A stretch of 35,637 bases of DNA. It comes from Acidimicrobiaceae bacterium. Its GTDB lineage: Bacteria; Actinomycetota; Acidimicrobiia; Acidimicrobiales; Aldehydirespiratoraceae. Each line of letters starts with the position of its first letter. The stretch's first letter is position 1. The position numbers and the translations under genes were made by a program. Positions 25,101 through 30,936 of the stretch are shown here, in pieces. Location: NCBI GenBank assembly GCA_009843735.1, contig VYCW01000009.1:1-35637 (forward strand). Reading direction: 5' to 3'. The notes beneath the pieces are model-generated. The model did no database searches, was not told the origin of the DNA, and saw nothing but the letters and a program-made list of their open reading frames with translations.

Positions 25101-26605
25101 CGCTGTGGGCCGGGGCCGGTGACCGCCGCGCCAGCGTGCTGATCATCGACGACGACACCCTGCCGTGGGTCGCCGTCGCCTACGACGTGTCCGCCAACGA
25201 GAACGCCGGCACCGTCACGTTCTGGGTCGGACTCAGCCGGGCCAGCGCCAGCGACGTGACCGTGGACTACGCCACCGCCGACGTCAGCGCCACCGCCGGC
25301 CAGGACTACATCGCGCCGGGGTCGTGCACGGACGGCACCAGCCAAGACGAGGCCACATGCCAAGCCAACTCGGAGACGTGGACTCCCGGCGGCACGCTGA
25401 CCATCCCCGCAGGCGCCCTCGGCGCACCGGTGACGGTGACGATCATCGACGACACCGACAACACCGAGAGCGACGAGACCTTCCACCTGAACCTGAGCAA
25501 CCCCGTCAACGCCCAGATCGCGCAGCCGGCGGGGGCGGCCGCCACCATCATCGAGGACGCCAACCTGCCGACGATCACCATCAGCGACTACGCCGCAGCG
25601 GAGATGCGGGAAGCAGCTACGCGTAGCGTGATCAGGTTCGGCTTCGAGAGGCTCGCCACGCAGTACCAGGTGGACTGGCGGGTGGAGGAAGTGCCGTCGC
25701 TCGGAGACCAGGCCGCCACGATCGGCACCGACTTCCTCGCACCGCTGACGTCGGGCAGGGTGACTGTGATTCCTATTCCTGGGCGTGGCGCGGAGTCCGT
25801 CGAATTCGACACCGTGTGGGACAACATCCCCGAGCGCGACGAGAGATTCCGGATAGTGCTCAGCAACCCTGTCGGCGTGCTGCTGGGCAACAGGGTGGCC
25901 TGGGGCACCATCGTGGATGACGACGTGCCCATCGTCACCGTCCTCGACGTCGAGGCCTCCGAGGCCGACGCCGCGGTCGTGTTCCACATCCAGCTCCACG
26001 CGCCCGGTCTGGACCCCGCCAGCCTCGACTACACCACCGTGGTGCGCGCCTCCGAAGGAGACCGCGCCGCCCTCCCCGGCTCCGACTACACCACCACGTC
26101 GGGCAAGCTGGACATCCCCGCAGGCACCACCACCGCCACCATCTCGGTGCCCATCATCGCCGACACCGCCGACGAGGAGCACGAGACGTTCCTGCTGGAG
26201 TTCAGCAACCCCAAGAACCTGGAGCTGCGCGACCCGGTGGCGGTGGGCACCATCACCGACGACGACGACGGCTTCACCATCGACGACCCAAGCCCGTGGG
26301 AGTACGCCGGCACCATGGACTTCAAGGTGGTTCGCGACCACACCAGCACCGACCCGGTCACCGTCAGCTACACGATCGCGGCTGCGGGCTCCGCGGTCGG
26401 CGGCACCGCCTGCACCGACGGGGTGGACTACATCACGCCTTCGGGCTCGATCACGCTCCAGCCCGACGACACCACGGCCACCATCAGCGTCACCCTCTGC
26501 GACGACACCGACGTCGAGGGCAGGGAGACCCTGATCATCGAGCTCACCGGCGTGCCCGGCCGCAAGCTGACCGGCGTAGGCACCATCACCAGCGACGACA
26601 CCTGA
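16175..26605 (+). CDS. Giant TadE-type pilin fused to about 26 Calx-beta repeats
   Basis: A 3476-residue surface protein, the last gene of the tad operon. Residues 1-45 are a polar leader. SVSLELVLLTPVLVLLTLFVLW (about 46-68) is a TadE-type pilin core that keeps the Glu, followed by the stalk helix ALTADLAAEEAATAAAV and a Cys-containing head to about 200. From 201 to the end I count 26 Calx-beta modules. Each opens with a strand plus E-G-D/E, carries V-D-Y-x-T, G-x-D-Y and S-G-T-L-T-F elements and closes with G-T-I-x-D-D-D. There is no LPXTG or C-terminal anchor, so the N-terminal helix is the only anchor. Calx-beta domains bind Ca2+ in known proteins and are common in adhesins. Three modules carry Cys/Trp inserts and module 20 a larger Cys-rich one (about 2596-2636). 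GTG 16175 has GGAG upstream. A pilus-tip adhesin is inferred. Confidence 0.85.
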   Translation: MASQQPVTDPTLDRRSRMRVGSGWQLARAGQARDAPGPGCRDDAGSVSLELVLLTPVLVLLTLFVLWAGRGGRVALTADLAAEEAATAAAVCCEEGPGGNLDREALVQDMLETRPGLGFLCVGGLHPGAPPDDGGSGPAQFVREDWLTFDPGRFTGGVGVLGVALECETDGAVAPLRGLFPTVSFRGQASEVVLRQPPSPHIRFANSRFWGDEGDTLTFRLTTGTAVPYDINVHYQVDTTIPGAATPGDDYGPLSGSVTILGGGNTATIEVDLGATDSSLDDPFYEGEETLRLTLTRLEDSGGNAVPSTDAQIHPDWAQADGIILDNDPMPHLFVSSNCSVTEGGTANFRVRLRDEDNRFNAPSAGEVTVDFATQDVTAMAGDDYTSVTTTLTFAPRLRPPRIDVNVDILDDETAPEGEPDETFKVVLSNPNGASLGRVPYEEICTIIDDEVEVSVEDVDVSEGDQGETTLTFTVALDDYPTADVHIGYRLVDHGLAVNSAHRGDPSHSCLAPGYPVDYLPLDTFRTPPPPPDPLLRIPHTARQADLEVTVCGDTVIEPDETFWLEITREGGEAIVEADGGAVGTIIDDDTPVITVNAPTAWESEELVFTVSLEHNSAPSVISDALTVDYEVLEDSPPSATEGDDYTASSGSLTFSCSTYPCAVTEQTIGVQTLADLEPEAAETFLLELSDGDPDDIASLITVSATGTITDVTPAAITVNNPSAEEGEELIFTVTLKRVPAWPGQSATVDYRVESRGASYPGDYNTGSDPLAGTLTLNDTNRDSDDNPFATVGVQALNDTRIETDETLHLVLEENSVILSEGSAVLDPRGVGTIVNVNPAVVRVSSPEAFEGQPLVFVISLEDDLGDPAVITEDVVIDISATADGTATGTATTGRTDCPSDPNTNTDTDNTDYVWQDVSSITFSASDDVRETSVTVPTCRDAVDPEGDETVFLTVTLPPRSDGTSQSHASLGDPTGTGTIADESGAIVLRIEDAAADEGDDVEFEVRLGRLLPDGTFAEEALGRDVTVIAATESRPGDTADADTDTNRHDYAPVLRRLRIPAGATRPVVPLRVPTHVDGDPGGTETEGSETFTVVLSSPSGARIQDGVAEGTINPRCVDINDQNDPPPAFILPEEIVTAEGSSQFIVQLRLSQPICSTATISHQFLTGGVGNVYGTATQSDVSGIGIPRHEFAIGTRSNLPTQEWQLGVSAVTDDQTAEDDEWFTFQVNWRQDKNADGTPRNDPLAMEDHYQGLSWVSARVRIVDDDPDPSLRVAEASAAEGDIMTFTVALDAASEKTVTVDYSVVDGSGSATLGVDYGPCEDDFAQTTESDCTSVGKTWHPLSGRLVFAPGDTSATFTVPTAADTDTEGDETFQVEISAPTSTDPNNPAPPMNATIADAIALGTILEGGLPRLRISDASADEGSTMSFTVTLSEPATTQVTVDYATVQRPQGLGAATQGDDYGPCTDPDPSHTTKDLCEAGGGTWHPLSGTLTFNPGPPGDTSRTITVAIADDGEDEIDETFFVELSNPSSNASLGDRSGLGTINGTLDCFRLGDRNDPDLPVMTVQTPSTVDEGAGTMAVTVTVSRPICQGTAVAMSASQSSADTAATLGDDYRLPLALPALAPLATTTSLNLEIIDDDIVEHPETIGRIDLSFSLEYGTTQVTSHVPATATITDNDQATVSAGGSSADEGDTLIFTAVLDRVAPWDVTIDYATADGTALAGQDYRTVSGTATIASGQRSVDIRVPTIQDFIEEPDETFRLELSNPSGGQLDGGATEIAVTGTIRDDDDLPALSISNAAAYEGETLTFAVTLGTPSGRAIDVAWSTEDRTATAGSDYTAVSGTVTIAAGSTSAQVQVVTLTDNVPESAERLAVILSPTPLALLDDGEGTGVIFDVGERELTVSDATTTEGGTLRFEVGFDGPAFTGGTEITVDYRTAAGTAAAGDDYSSAFESTAGTLRIVSGQTSATASVPTVQDSLDEDAEQMELVLSDPVGGVLAVDRARGVIIDDDPLPALSVSNAEATEGDDTHITFTVSLSEASGRAVSVRYSTADMTATAGSDYTAVTSPLPTLTFTAGEQSKTVSVALSDDTVAEDLERFQLVLSSPANATLADPVGVGTILDDDGLVQILAEDAPAVYEGDGVSAVFTVRLSRAATAAVTVQYSTSNGTAESPGDYTAASSQTLTFAPGDTTMTVSVALANDDIPEDTETFGLVLSTPSSNAEIGEGTAVATILDDDNLPTLSVGDATAAEGASASFTVRLSASSSRAVTVDYATIIDPTAGDAAAVPAQDFSPVSGTLTIAARSDSATITVALPDDSLDEHTETFWLRLTNPTGTTILDGTGVGAITDDDPLPQLSIANGRADEGDAVVLIAHLAPVSGRTVTVPWTTAATTSGNPATAGEDYTAASGTLTFASGASSARIEVATLQDTTSETDETFQVQLGQPTHATLDDAIAIGVIHDDDGLPRVSVADTEVSEDASPATFTVTLSHASSQAVSVDYATSDESPAEGAATAGDDYATSSGAQGTLTIPAGRLSGGISVFIANDDDAEETETFTLTLSNPTNAVIAEGGGTATGTILDDEGLPRLSVSDAHECEDGSSEADCAVRLCRAGGFRTIEEYTACQTALADPDACQEGMCGGDGVLEFAVELSHASTEETSVRYSTFAASAAHPRDYIATAGTLTIPAGDTTASIPVTLVDDGVHEQLTETFLLVLSDANGVELETEQATGTIRDDDRPPLLSSVHFGTFANEDDGFAYHEVTLSHPSDLEVSAFYNFREWTRSGGRAVIDDTDENGKSCSQGHADQGRCKITFAPGVVEQTIEVPLLNNHHRVTPNYSYVAYLSTEYHLTLSSLHNARHFHTSARGRVWDDEHPPYVDSVAVLDTLEGAGEAVFTITLNRFSDTEVIATYKTVDGSATAGTDYTAKQATVTFPPGTITATATVEILNDNMDEGEERFTLEIIDDPGNSNLTYLSSPLWAGAGDRRASVLIIDDDTLPWVAVAYDVSANENAGTVTFWVGLSRASASDVTVDYATADVSATAGQDYIAPGSCTDGTSQDEATCQANSETWTPGGTLTIPAGALGAPVTVTIIDDTDNTESDETFHLNLSNPVNAQIAQPAGAAATIIEDANLPTITISDYAAAEMREAATRSVIRFGFERLATQYQVDWRVEEVPSLGDQAATIGTDFLAPLTSGRVTVIPIPGRGAESVEFDTVWDNIPERDERFRIVLSNPVGVLLGNRVAWGTIVDDDVPIVTVLDVEASEADAAVVFHIQLHAPGLDPASLDYTTVVRASEGDRAALPGSDYTTTSGKLDIPAGTTTATISVPIIADTADEEHETFLLEFSNPKNLELRDPVAVGTITDDDDGFTIDDPSPWEYAGTMDFKVVRDHTSTDPVTVSYTIAAAGSAVGGTACTDGVDYITPSGSITLQPDDTTATISVTLCDDTDVEGRETLIIELTGVPGRKLTGVGTITSDDT
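20135..20200 (+). repeat. Cys/Trp cassette in Calx-beta module 9
   Basis: Residues 1321-1342 (C-E-D-D ... D-C-T-S-V-G-K-T-W-H-P) are inserted between the conserved GVDYGP and LSGRLVF elements, where other modules have only a few residues. Confidence 0.8.
20570..20638 (+). repeat. Cys/Trp cassette in Calx-beta module 10
   Basis: Residues 1466-1488 (C-T-D-P ... L-C-E-A-G-G-G-T-W-H-P) lie between GDDYGP and LSGTLTF, the same loop as in module 9. The adjacent module and the shared closing T-W-H-P suggest that module plus insert was duplicated. Confidence 0.8.
25325..25387 (+). repeat. Cys/Trp cassette in Calx-beta module 23
   Basis: Residues 3051-3071 (C-T-D-G ... T-C-Q-A-N-S-E-T-W-T-P) lie between GQDYIAPGS and GGTLTIPAG, again the same loop, about 1600 residues from the other two copies. 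Confidence 0.8.
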
Positions 26606-26627
26606 GTGACATCAAGGCATTGTCTGG

Positions 26628-26655
26628 TTGATGCTAGCGTCTGTGATAGCATCAA
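26628..26655 (+). promoter_or_regulatory. Palindromic operator/promoter of the MazE/MazF-type pair
   Basis: A perfect 9-bp inverted repeat, TTGATGCTA (26628-26636) and TAGCATCAA (26647-26655), with a 10-bp spacer ends three bases before the antitoxin ATG at 26659. The only room between the giant gene and this pair is about 50 nt, so the repeat must overlap the promoter; GATAGC (26645-26650) may be the -10 box, giving a leaderless or nearly leaderless transcript. Autorepression by the antitoxin is the expected role. Confidence 0.7.
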
Positions 26656-26658
26656 GTG

Positions 26659-26868
26659 ATGGCAACGACGCGCACCACGTTCACCTTGGATGAGCGGCTG
26701 GCCGAGCAGGCTCGCAAGCTCGACGTCAATGTTTCCGCCGCGGCGCGAGAAGGTGTAGCGGCCGCGGTGCAACGGGCCATGGGTGAGATGGATCGCGCCG
26801 CGTACCAGCGATGCCCCGAACAGCCCGGCGACTTCTGGGACGCAGCAGAGGCGTGGAGCGCTGAATGA
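26659..26868 (+). CDS. Ribbon-helix-helix antitoxin (MazE-type partner)
   Basis: A 69-residue antitoxin. TRTTFTLDERLAEQARKLDVNVSAAAREGVAAAVQRA is a ribbon-helix-helix DNA-binding domain of the CopG/CcdA-like type found with actinobacterial MazF toxins. The acidic C-terminal tail (DFWDAAEAWSAE) would bind and block the toxin. Its stop overlaps the toxin start as ATGA, giving coupled synthesis. The start is ATG 26659 rather than the adjacent GTG 26656, because the operator palindrome ends at 26655. It begins 54 nt after the giant adhesin gene on the same strand but has its own operator. Confidence 0.83.
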   Translation: MATTRTTFTLDERLAEQARKLDVNVSAAAREGVAAAVQRAMGEMDRAAYQRCPEQPGDFWDAAEAWSAE

Positions 26869-27173
26869 ACCGCGGCGAGGTGTGGTGGGCGCAAGTGGGA
26901 CGCAAACGGCGTCCGGTTCTCGTTCTCACACGGCCCGAGGTGATCGACGTGCGGGAGCTGGTAACTGTCGCTGAGATCACCCGCACCGCACGGGGACTCG
27001 CGGCTGAGGTCGCTGTCCCGGACTCTGTCACCGAGCTCGCAGACGGGTCGGTGATCAACTGCGACGGCCTGCACACGGTGCGGCAGTCGTCGCTCACCGA
27101 GCGAGCAGCGGAGCTAGGCGACGCAACTATGCGGCAGGTCTGCCGTGCGATCTCGTACGCTCTCGGCTGCTAG
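26865..27173 (+). CDS. mazF: MazF/PemK-type endoribonuclease toxin
   Basis: A 102-residue toxin of the MazF/PemK family, whose known members cut RNA at short sequences. The N-terminus MNRGEVWWAQVG-KRRPVLVLTR is the family signature: the R-G-E-V-W loop and R-R-P-V-L-V-L strand. VTVAEITRTARGLAAEV and DGSVINCDGLHTV follow, containing the conserved central strands and the N-x-D residues. Length and layout match full-length MazF. It overlaps the antitoxin by four nt. The segment is intact, so the pair is probably active. Confidence 0.92.
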   Translation: MNRGEVWWAQVGRKRRPVLVLTRPEVIDVRELVTVAEITRTARGLAAEVAVPDSVTELADGSVINCDGLHTVRQSSLTERAAELGDATMRQVCRAISYALGC

Positions 27174-27196
27174 GGGACCCGATGGAGGTGATTGGC

Positions 27197-27979
27197 ATGG
27201 ATCGCATGCGTGACCCTGTTGAGACGAGAAGCGCGGCGGGGCGGACAGGAGGAGGCATTGGCAAGCCAGCAGGACTTGCGCTCATGGTGGGTGTGGCCCT
27301 CGTCTTTGTGGGGTCCATCTTCATGCCGGGGAATCTCCTCATCGACCGGGCAGACCCAACCGACTATCGCGAGACCATGCAGGTCCTCGGAGACTCGGCG
27401 GTTCTCGCGCAGTGGATGACGTTCATCACGCTCATCTCACTGGTGGCCATGTCGTTGGGCATCCTGGGGCTCTACCCCCTGGCGAAGAGACAGGGAGGGC
27501 TGAGCGGCCGGCTGCTGCAGTGCGGCATCATCGTGAGCATTCTCGAATGGAGCGTGCTCATCATCGCTTCGGGCATGCGGCACTTCTCCATCCACCTGCT
27601 GCAGCGGGCCGAGCTGGGCGACTACGGGTCTCTGACAGTGGCGGACTTTGCGGAAGGAGCGCTGGCCGTCCACACGAACGCGGCTGCGGTCACGTTGACG
27701 TTCATGGCGCTGTTCCCGCTGGCGACGCTCTTGCTGGGCCTCGGGCTCACCGCGCGGTTCGGATCGATGGACATCTACAAGACCGCCAGTGTGCTCATGG
27801 TGCTGGGTGGGCTCATGGGGGTGGTGAACTTCGTCGTCGCGCTCAACGCTCCGGACGTGGGCCTTGACCTGCTCCTGTACGTGAACAACTCCGCCCTCTA
27901 CATTCTGGGAATCTGCCTGTTCATCATCGGGCTGGGCATGTACCAGGGGAAGAGGGAGCTGTCGTTGGAGGCGGCCTAG
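27197..27979 (+). CDS. Multi-pass membrane protein (DUF4386-like)
   Basis: A 260-residue integral membrane protein with about six helices: LALMVGVALVFVGSIFM, WMTFITLISLVAMSLGILGLYPLA, LLQCGIIVSILEWSVLIIASGM, AVTLTFMALFPLATLLLGLGL, VLMVLGGLMGVVNFVVAL and ALYILGICLFIIGLGMY. The overall pattern resembles DUF4386-type proteins of unknown role; this is a weak family call. ATG 27197 is chosen over ATG 27182 because GGAGGTGAT (27184-27192), a full match to the anti-Shine-Dalgarno sequence, lies eight nt before it. No neighbour suggests a function. Confidence 0.75.
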   Translation: MDRMRDPVETRSAAGRTGGGIGKPAGLALMVGVALVFVGSIFMPGNLLIDRADPTDYRETMQVLGDSAVLAQWMTFITLISLVAMSLGILGLYPLAKRQGGLSGRLLQCGIIVSILEWSVLIIASGMRHFSIHLLQRAELGDYGSLTVADFAEGALAVHTNAAAVTLTFMALFPLATLLLGLGLTARFGSMDIYKTASVLMVLGGLMGVVNFVVALNAPDVGLDLLLYVNNSALYILGICLFIIGLGMYQGKRELSLEAA

Positions 27980-27992
27980 GCGTTCCGGACAT

Positions 27993-28034
27993 GGCGGCGG
28001 TAGCGCGATCTTCCGCATCCTGCTGGCCGCCGCC
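27993..28034. terminator. Weak hairpin after the membrane protein gene
   Basis: GGCGGCGG (27993-28000) can pair with CCGCCGCC (28027-28034) across a 26-nt loop, 14 nt past the stop. No T-run follows. It is a possible terminator. The rest of the 248-nt gap to 28227 shows no other clear element. Confidence 0.3.
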
Positions 28035-28227
28035 GGCCTAGAGCGTCCGCGAATCCTACGCTCGCCCACCCCCACAGGCCCGCGGCCATACCAGCGGACG
28101 AGGCTGCACAACCCGACACCGGCGCCTGGCGTGGTTCTGCGACGGCCGAGGCTCAAGCAGACTCCGGGCCATTTGCCACCTAGGGTTTGTCCCGCACCAG
28201 CGGAACCAGCAGGTCTAGGAGAGCGGA

Positions 28228-29586
28228 TTGAGCGAGCCAGAACGGGCCAGGTTGATACCGGTATCAGGCATCAAGGGCCAGACGGAGGCCGAGGACAGGG
28301 CAACATCGGCGCTACTTGCCGTGCTGTCGGTTGTGCGGCCGTTCAGCGCAGTGCTGTTGGGGCCGCTGGGCGCGACCCGCGCCAAGAGCGCTCGAGTGGA
28401 GGCGTTCCTACAGCCCGTGGTTGAGGTGGATGACGGAACCGTTCGCCCCGATGGGCTCATCCGGGTCACGGTAGGCAAGCGCGTCTCGTTCGAGGCGTTC
28501 GTGGAGACCAAGACCGGCACAGCCAAGCTCGACGCGGCTCAGATCAACGCATATCTGGACGCGGCTCGTGCTGCCGGTGTTGATGCAATCGTGACGATCT
28601 CCAATGAGATCGCGCCTGCGCCCGGCGTGCATCCCACCGAGGGCTTGCGTGTGAGGTCCAACTCCAAAGTGGCGGTTCATCATCTGTCGTGGATGCTGAT
28701 CATGTCCGAGGCCGTGAAGGAGCACTCTCATCGCGGTGTTGATGATCCAGAGCAGGCCTGGATCCTCGAGGAACTGATTCGGTACATGTCACACCCGAAG
28801 TCTGGAGTGTTGGACTTCGCTGACATGGGTGACAACTGGACCGGTGTACGCGACGGCGCCGTTGAGGGAAGTCTGTCGCGCAACAGCCCGGAGGCAGTCG
28901 AGGTGTGCCAGCGGTGGGACCAACTGCTGAGAGTTGCTGCTCTTCGCCTGGGCACCGAGATCGGCTCGGATGTGACCGAGGTGATACCTCGCGCGCACCA
29001 GCAGAATCCGAGGCTTCGCAACAAAGAGTTCGTGCAGTCCCTATGCACTGACGGCACGCTGACTGGCGTCCTAAGGGTCCCGGACGCGATCGCGGACATC
29101 TCGGTCACAGCCGACATCAGAACCTCGCGCGTGATCCTGCACACGACCTTCGCAGCGCCCAACGACCGCACCCCCAGAGCAGCCGTGGTGTGGCTGACGA
29201 AGCAGCTCAAGTCAGCGAACGGGTCGTTGCTTGTGGATGCCTTCGCCCGCAACGCCAAGCATCCACTTACGGCCTCGCTGGAGCAGTTGCGCGACGATCC
29301 CCGCAACGGACTGGGACCGACCAAACAGATGCCAGCACGGTTCCAACTCCGCTACTCCGCGCCCATGGGCCAGGGTCGCCGCAGCCAACGCAAGAAGGGC
29401 TTCATCGACTCGGTGCTCGACGCCGTGATCGGGTTCTACGGAGACGTTCTGCAAGACCTCAAGCCGTTCGTGCCCAGTGCCCCGGCCATCGACCGCCGCA
29501 ACATTCCTACTAGGACCGGCGATCCGGACAGTTCGCCACCGTCATCGGGAGGCGCGGACACCGCAACAACCGCCGACGCCAGTTAG
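28228..29586 (+). CDS. PD-(D/E)XK nuclease-like protein
   Basis: A 452-residue protein with a restriction-endonuclease-like core near its N-terminus. Asp75 in RPDGLIRVTVG, Glu93-x-Lys95 in FEAFVETKTG, and a following QINAYLDAARAAGVDAIVTISNEI helix and strand together match the PD...ExK...Q pattern of this superfamily. The remaining 300 residues (WILEELIRYMSHPKSGVLDF, a central Arg/Asp-rich domain and a disordered Ser/Thr/Asp tail) are not recognised. The start is TTG 28228, with AGGAG six nt upstream. It is a single-gene unit with no methylase or helicase, so it is not a classical restriction system. A DNA-processing or defence role is plausible but unproven. Confidence 0.65.
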   Translation: MSEPERARLIPVSGIKGQTEAEDRATSALLAVLSVVRPFSAVLLGPLGATRAKSARVEAFLQPVVEVDDGTVRPDGLIRVTVGKRVSFEAFVETKTGTAKLDAAQINAYLDAARAAGVDAIVTISNEIAPAPGVHPTEGLRVRSNSKVAVHHLSWMLIMSEAVKEHSHRGVDDPEQAWILEELIRYMSHPKSGVLDFADMGDNWTGVRDGAVEGSLSRNSPEAVEVCQRWDQLLRVAALRLGTEIGSDVTEVIPRAHQQNPRLRNKEFVQSLCTDGTLTGVLRVPDAIADISVTADIRTSRVILHTTFAAPNDRTPRAAVVWLTKQLKSANGSLLVDAFARNAKHPLTASLEQLRDDPRNGLGPTKQMPARFQLRYSAPMGQGRRSQRKKGFIDSVLDAVIGFYGDVLQDLKPFVPSAPAIDRRNIPTRTGDPDSSPPSSGGADTATTADAS

Positions 29587-29706
29587 GCGGTGAACGCACT
29601 AGGCGAGCAGCAATCCGGCGTGCGAGCCAAGAACAAAGATCAACTCCGGTCTTGCGCTGGGGCGACTCGTTGAATCGCCGGGAAGCCGGCAGAACGGAGG
29701 CGAGGC

Positions 29707-30501
29707 TTGCCGGGCAGCGATGAGGGACGGGACGGCTTGTTGCGGCCGGCCGAGTTTCCCCGCTCCGCCAACTACGACCCCGACTGGGTCTTCGAGAACA
29801 CCATGGGTCCGAATGTCCTGTGGCTGACGGAGTCACTGACGGGATGCATGAGCCTCAGCCCCGGAATGCGGGTTCTCGACATGGGCTGCGGCAAGGCGCT
29901 GAGCTCCATCTTCCTGGCCAAGGAGTACGGGCTACAGGTCTGGGCGACCGACCTGTGGATCGATGCCAGCGACAACCTCGGCCGCATCCGCGCCGCCGAC
30001 GTTGAGGATCGGGTGTTCCCAATCCATGCCGAAGCCCACGCCCTGCCGTTCGCCGCAGGATTCTTCGATGTCATGGTGAGCGTGGACGCATATCACTACT
30101 TCGGCACCGACGACCTCTATCTGGAGACTCACCTCGCCTGGCTGGTCAGGCCCGGCGGGCAGATGGGGATCGTGGTGCCCGGGCTGGTGGAGGAACTGAC
30201 CTCCGACGAGGTGCCCGAACACCTCCAGCCGTACTGGGAGCCGGCCTTCTTTAGCTTCCACAGCCCCGCCTGGTGGAGGCGTCACTGGGAACGAAGCGGG
30301 CTGGTGACCGTTGAGCTCTCCGACCTGATCCCGGACGGATGGAGGCACTGGATGGCCTCGGACCGGTTGTGGTCGGAACGGCTGGGCAAGCCCAGCGACG
30401 AAGCCGACATGTTGGCCCTGGACAGAGGGCGAACCCTGGGACTCACCCGCATGGTGGCCCGCAGGAACGACCGCCCAACCGCGCAACTGCACGTGCTGTG
30501 A
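29707..30501 (+). CDS. Class I SAM-dependent methyltransferase
   Basis: A 264-residue methyltransferase. Motif I is RVLDMGCGKALSSIFLA (about 55-71), with the acidic end of strand 2 in VWATDLWIDASDN. The motif for the adenine end lies in VFPIHAEAHALPFAAGFFDVMVSVDAYHYFG, and post-motif III in LVRPGGQMGIVVPG. SFHSPAWWRRHWERSGLVTVELSDLIPDGW matches the C-terminal part of small-molecule methyltransferases. The Y-H-Y-F-G-T-D-D segment is often seen in enzymes annotated as methyltransferase-domain proteins of unknown substrate. The start is TTG 29707, with GGAGGCGAGG just before it. It is convergent with the gene at 30524. Confidence 0.83.
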   Translation: MPGSDEGRDGLLRPAEFPRSANYDPDWVFENTMGPNVLWLTESLTGCMSLSPGMRVLDMGCGKALSSIFLAKEYGLQVWATDLWIDASDNLGRIRAADVEDRVFPIHAEAHALPFAAGFFDVMVSVDAYHYFGTDDLYLETHLAWLVRPGGQMGIVVPGLVEELTSDEVPEHLQPYWEPAFFSFHSPAWWRRHWERSGLVTVELSDLIPDGWRHWMASDRLWSERLGKPSDEADMLALDRGRTLGLTRMVARRNDRPTAQLHVL

Positions 30502-30523
30502 CGGGGACGTGGGGGTGGGCTGG

Positions 30524-30868
30524 CTACTCCAGGCCGAACTCGGGGACGTAGCGCTCGTCGCTGGGGCCGTCGGGCGCGTCGGGAAGCATCTCCTTGATCG
30601 CTTCGGCGCTGGCCGTGTACATGAGGCGGGTCCGAGGGGCCAGGTTCATCATGTACATCGCTCGCCACCACTCCAGCTCCTGGCGGCAGGGAGGCCCACC
30701 CTCGAACTCTTCGAACACGGCCCGCCAGGTGGACGGCACATGGCTATTGGGGCGGGGTTCCGACATGACGGAGTAGTACAACCTGATCCAGCTGTCGCGG
30801 ATCGCAGGGTCCGTCTTGGCTCGCTTGCGCAGCCGGTTCGCAGCCCGCCATTGCTTGATGATCGGCAT
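30524..30868 (-). CDS. Hypothetical protein
   Basis: A 114-residue protein I do not recognise. A basic N-terminus (IKQWRAANRLRKRAKTDPAIRDSWIRLYYSVM) is followed by a Trp/Glu-rich middle (WRAVFEEFEGGPPCRQELEWWRAMYMMNLAPRTRLMYTASAEAIKEML) and an acidic end. It is probably helical and soluble. The ATG at 30868 lies nine nt after a TAGAAT -10 box, so the gene appears leaderless; there is no ribosome-binding site. Confidence 0.7.
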   Translation of the reverse strand: MPIIKQWRAANRLRKRAKTDPAIRDSWIRLYYSVMSEPRPNSHVPSTWRAVFEEFEGGPPCRQELEWWRAMYMMNLAPRTRLMYTASAEAIKEMLPDAPDGPSDERYVPEFGLE

Positions 30869-30877
30869 CGGCAGGGG

Positions 30878-30883
30878 ATTCTA
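30878..30883 (-). promoter_or_regulatory. -10 box of a leaderless gene
   Basis: On the minus strand TAGAAT (30883 to 30878) ends nine nt before the ATG at 30868. No clear -35 box is visible. The spacing puts transcription start at or next to the start codon. Confidence 0.5.
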
Positions 30884-30936
30884 GGTGCGAGCCGGTGTCG
30901 AGCCCGGTGGCGCGGCTTGCGAACTGGCGGTCGGCG

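Noticed and set aside
15716..25387. Diversity-generating retroelement targets for the Cys/Trp cassettes
   Set aside because: No reverse transcriptase, no template repeat and no adenine-biased variation were seen in the window.
16775..26605. CRISPR-like or satellite repeats
   Set aside because: Repeats are degenerate, in-frame and about 100-150 codons long. They are protein modules, not regularly spaced short repeats.
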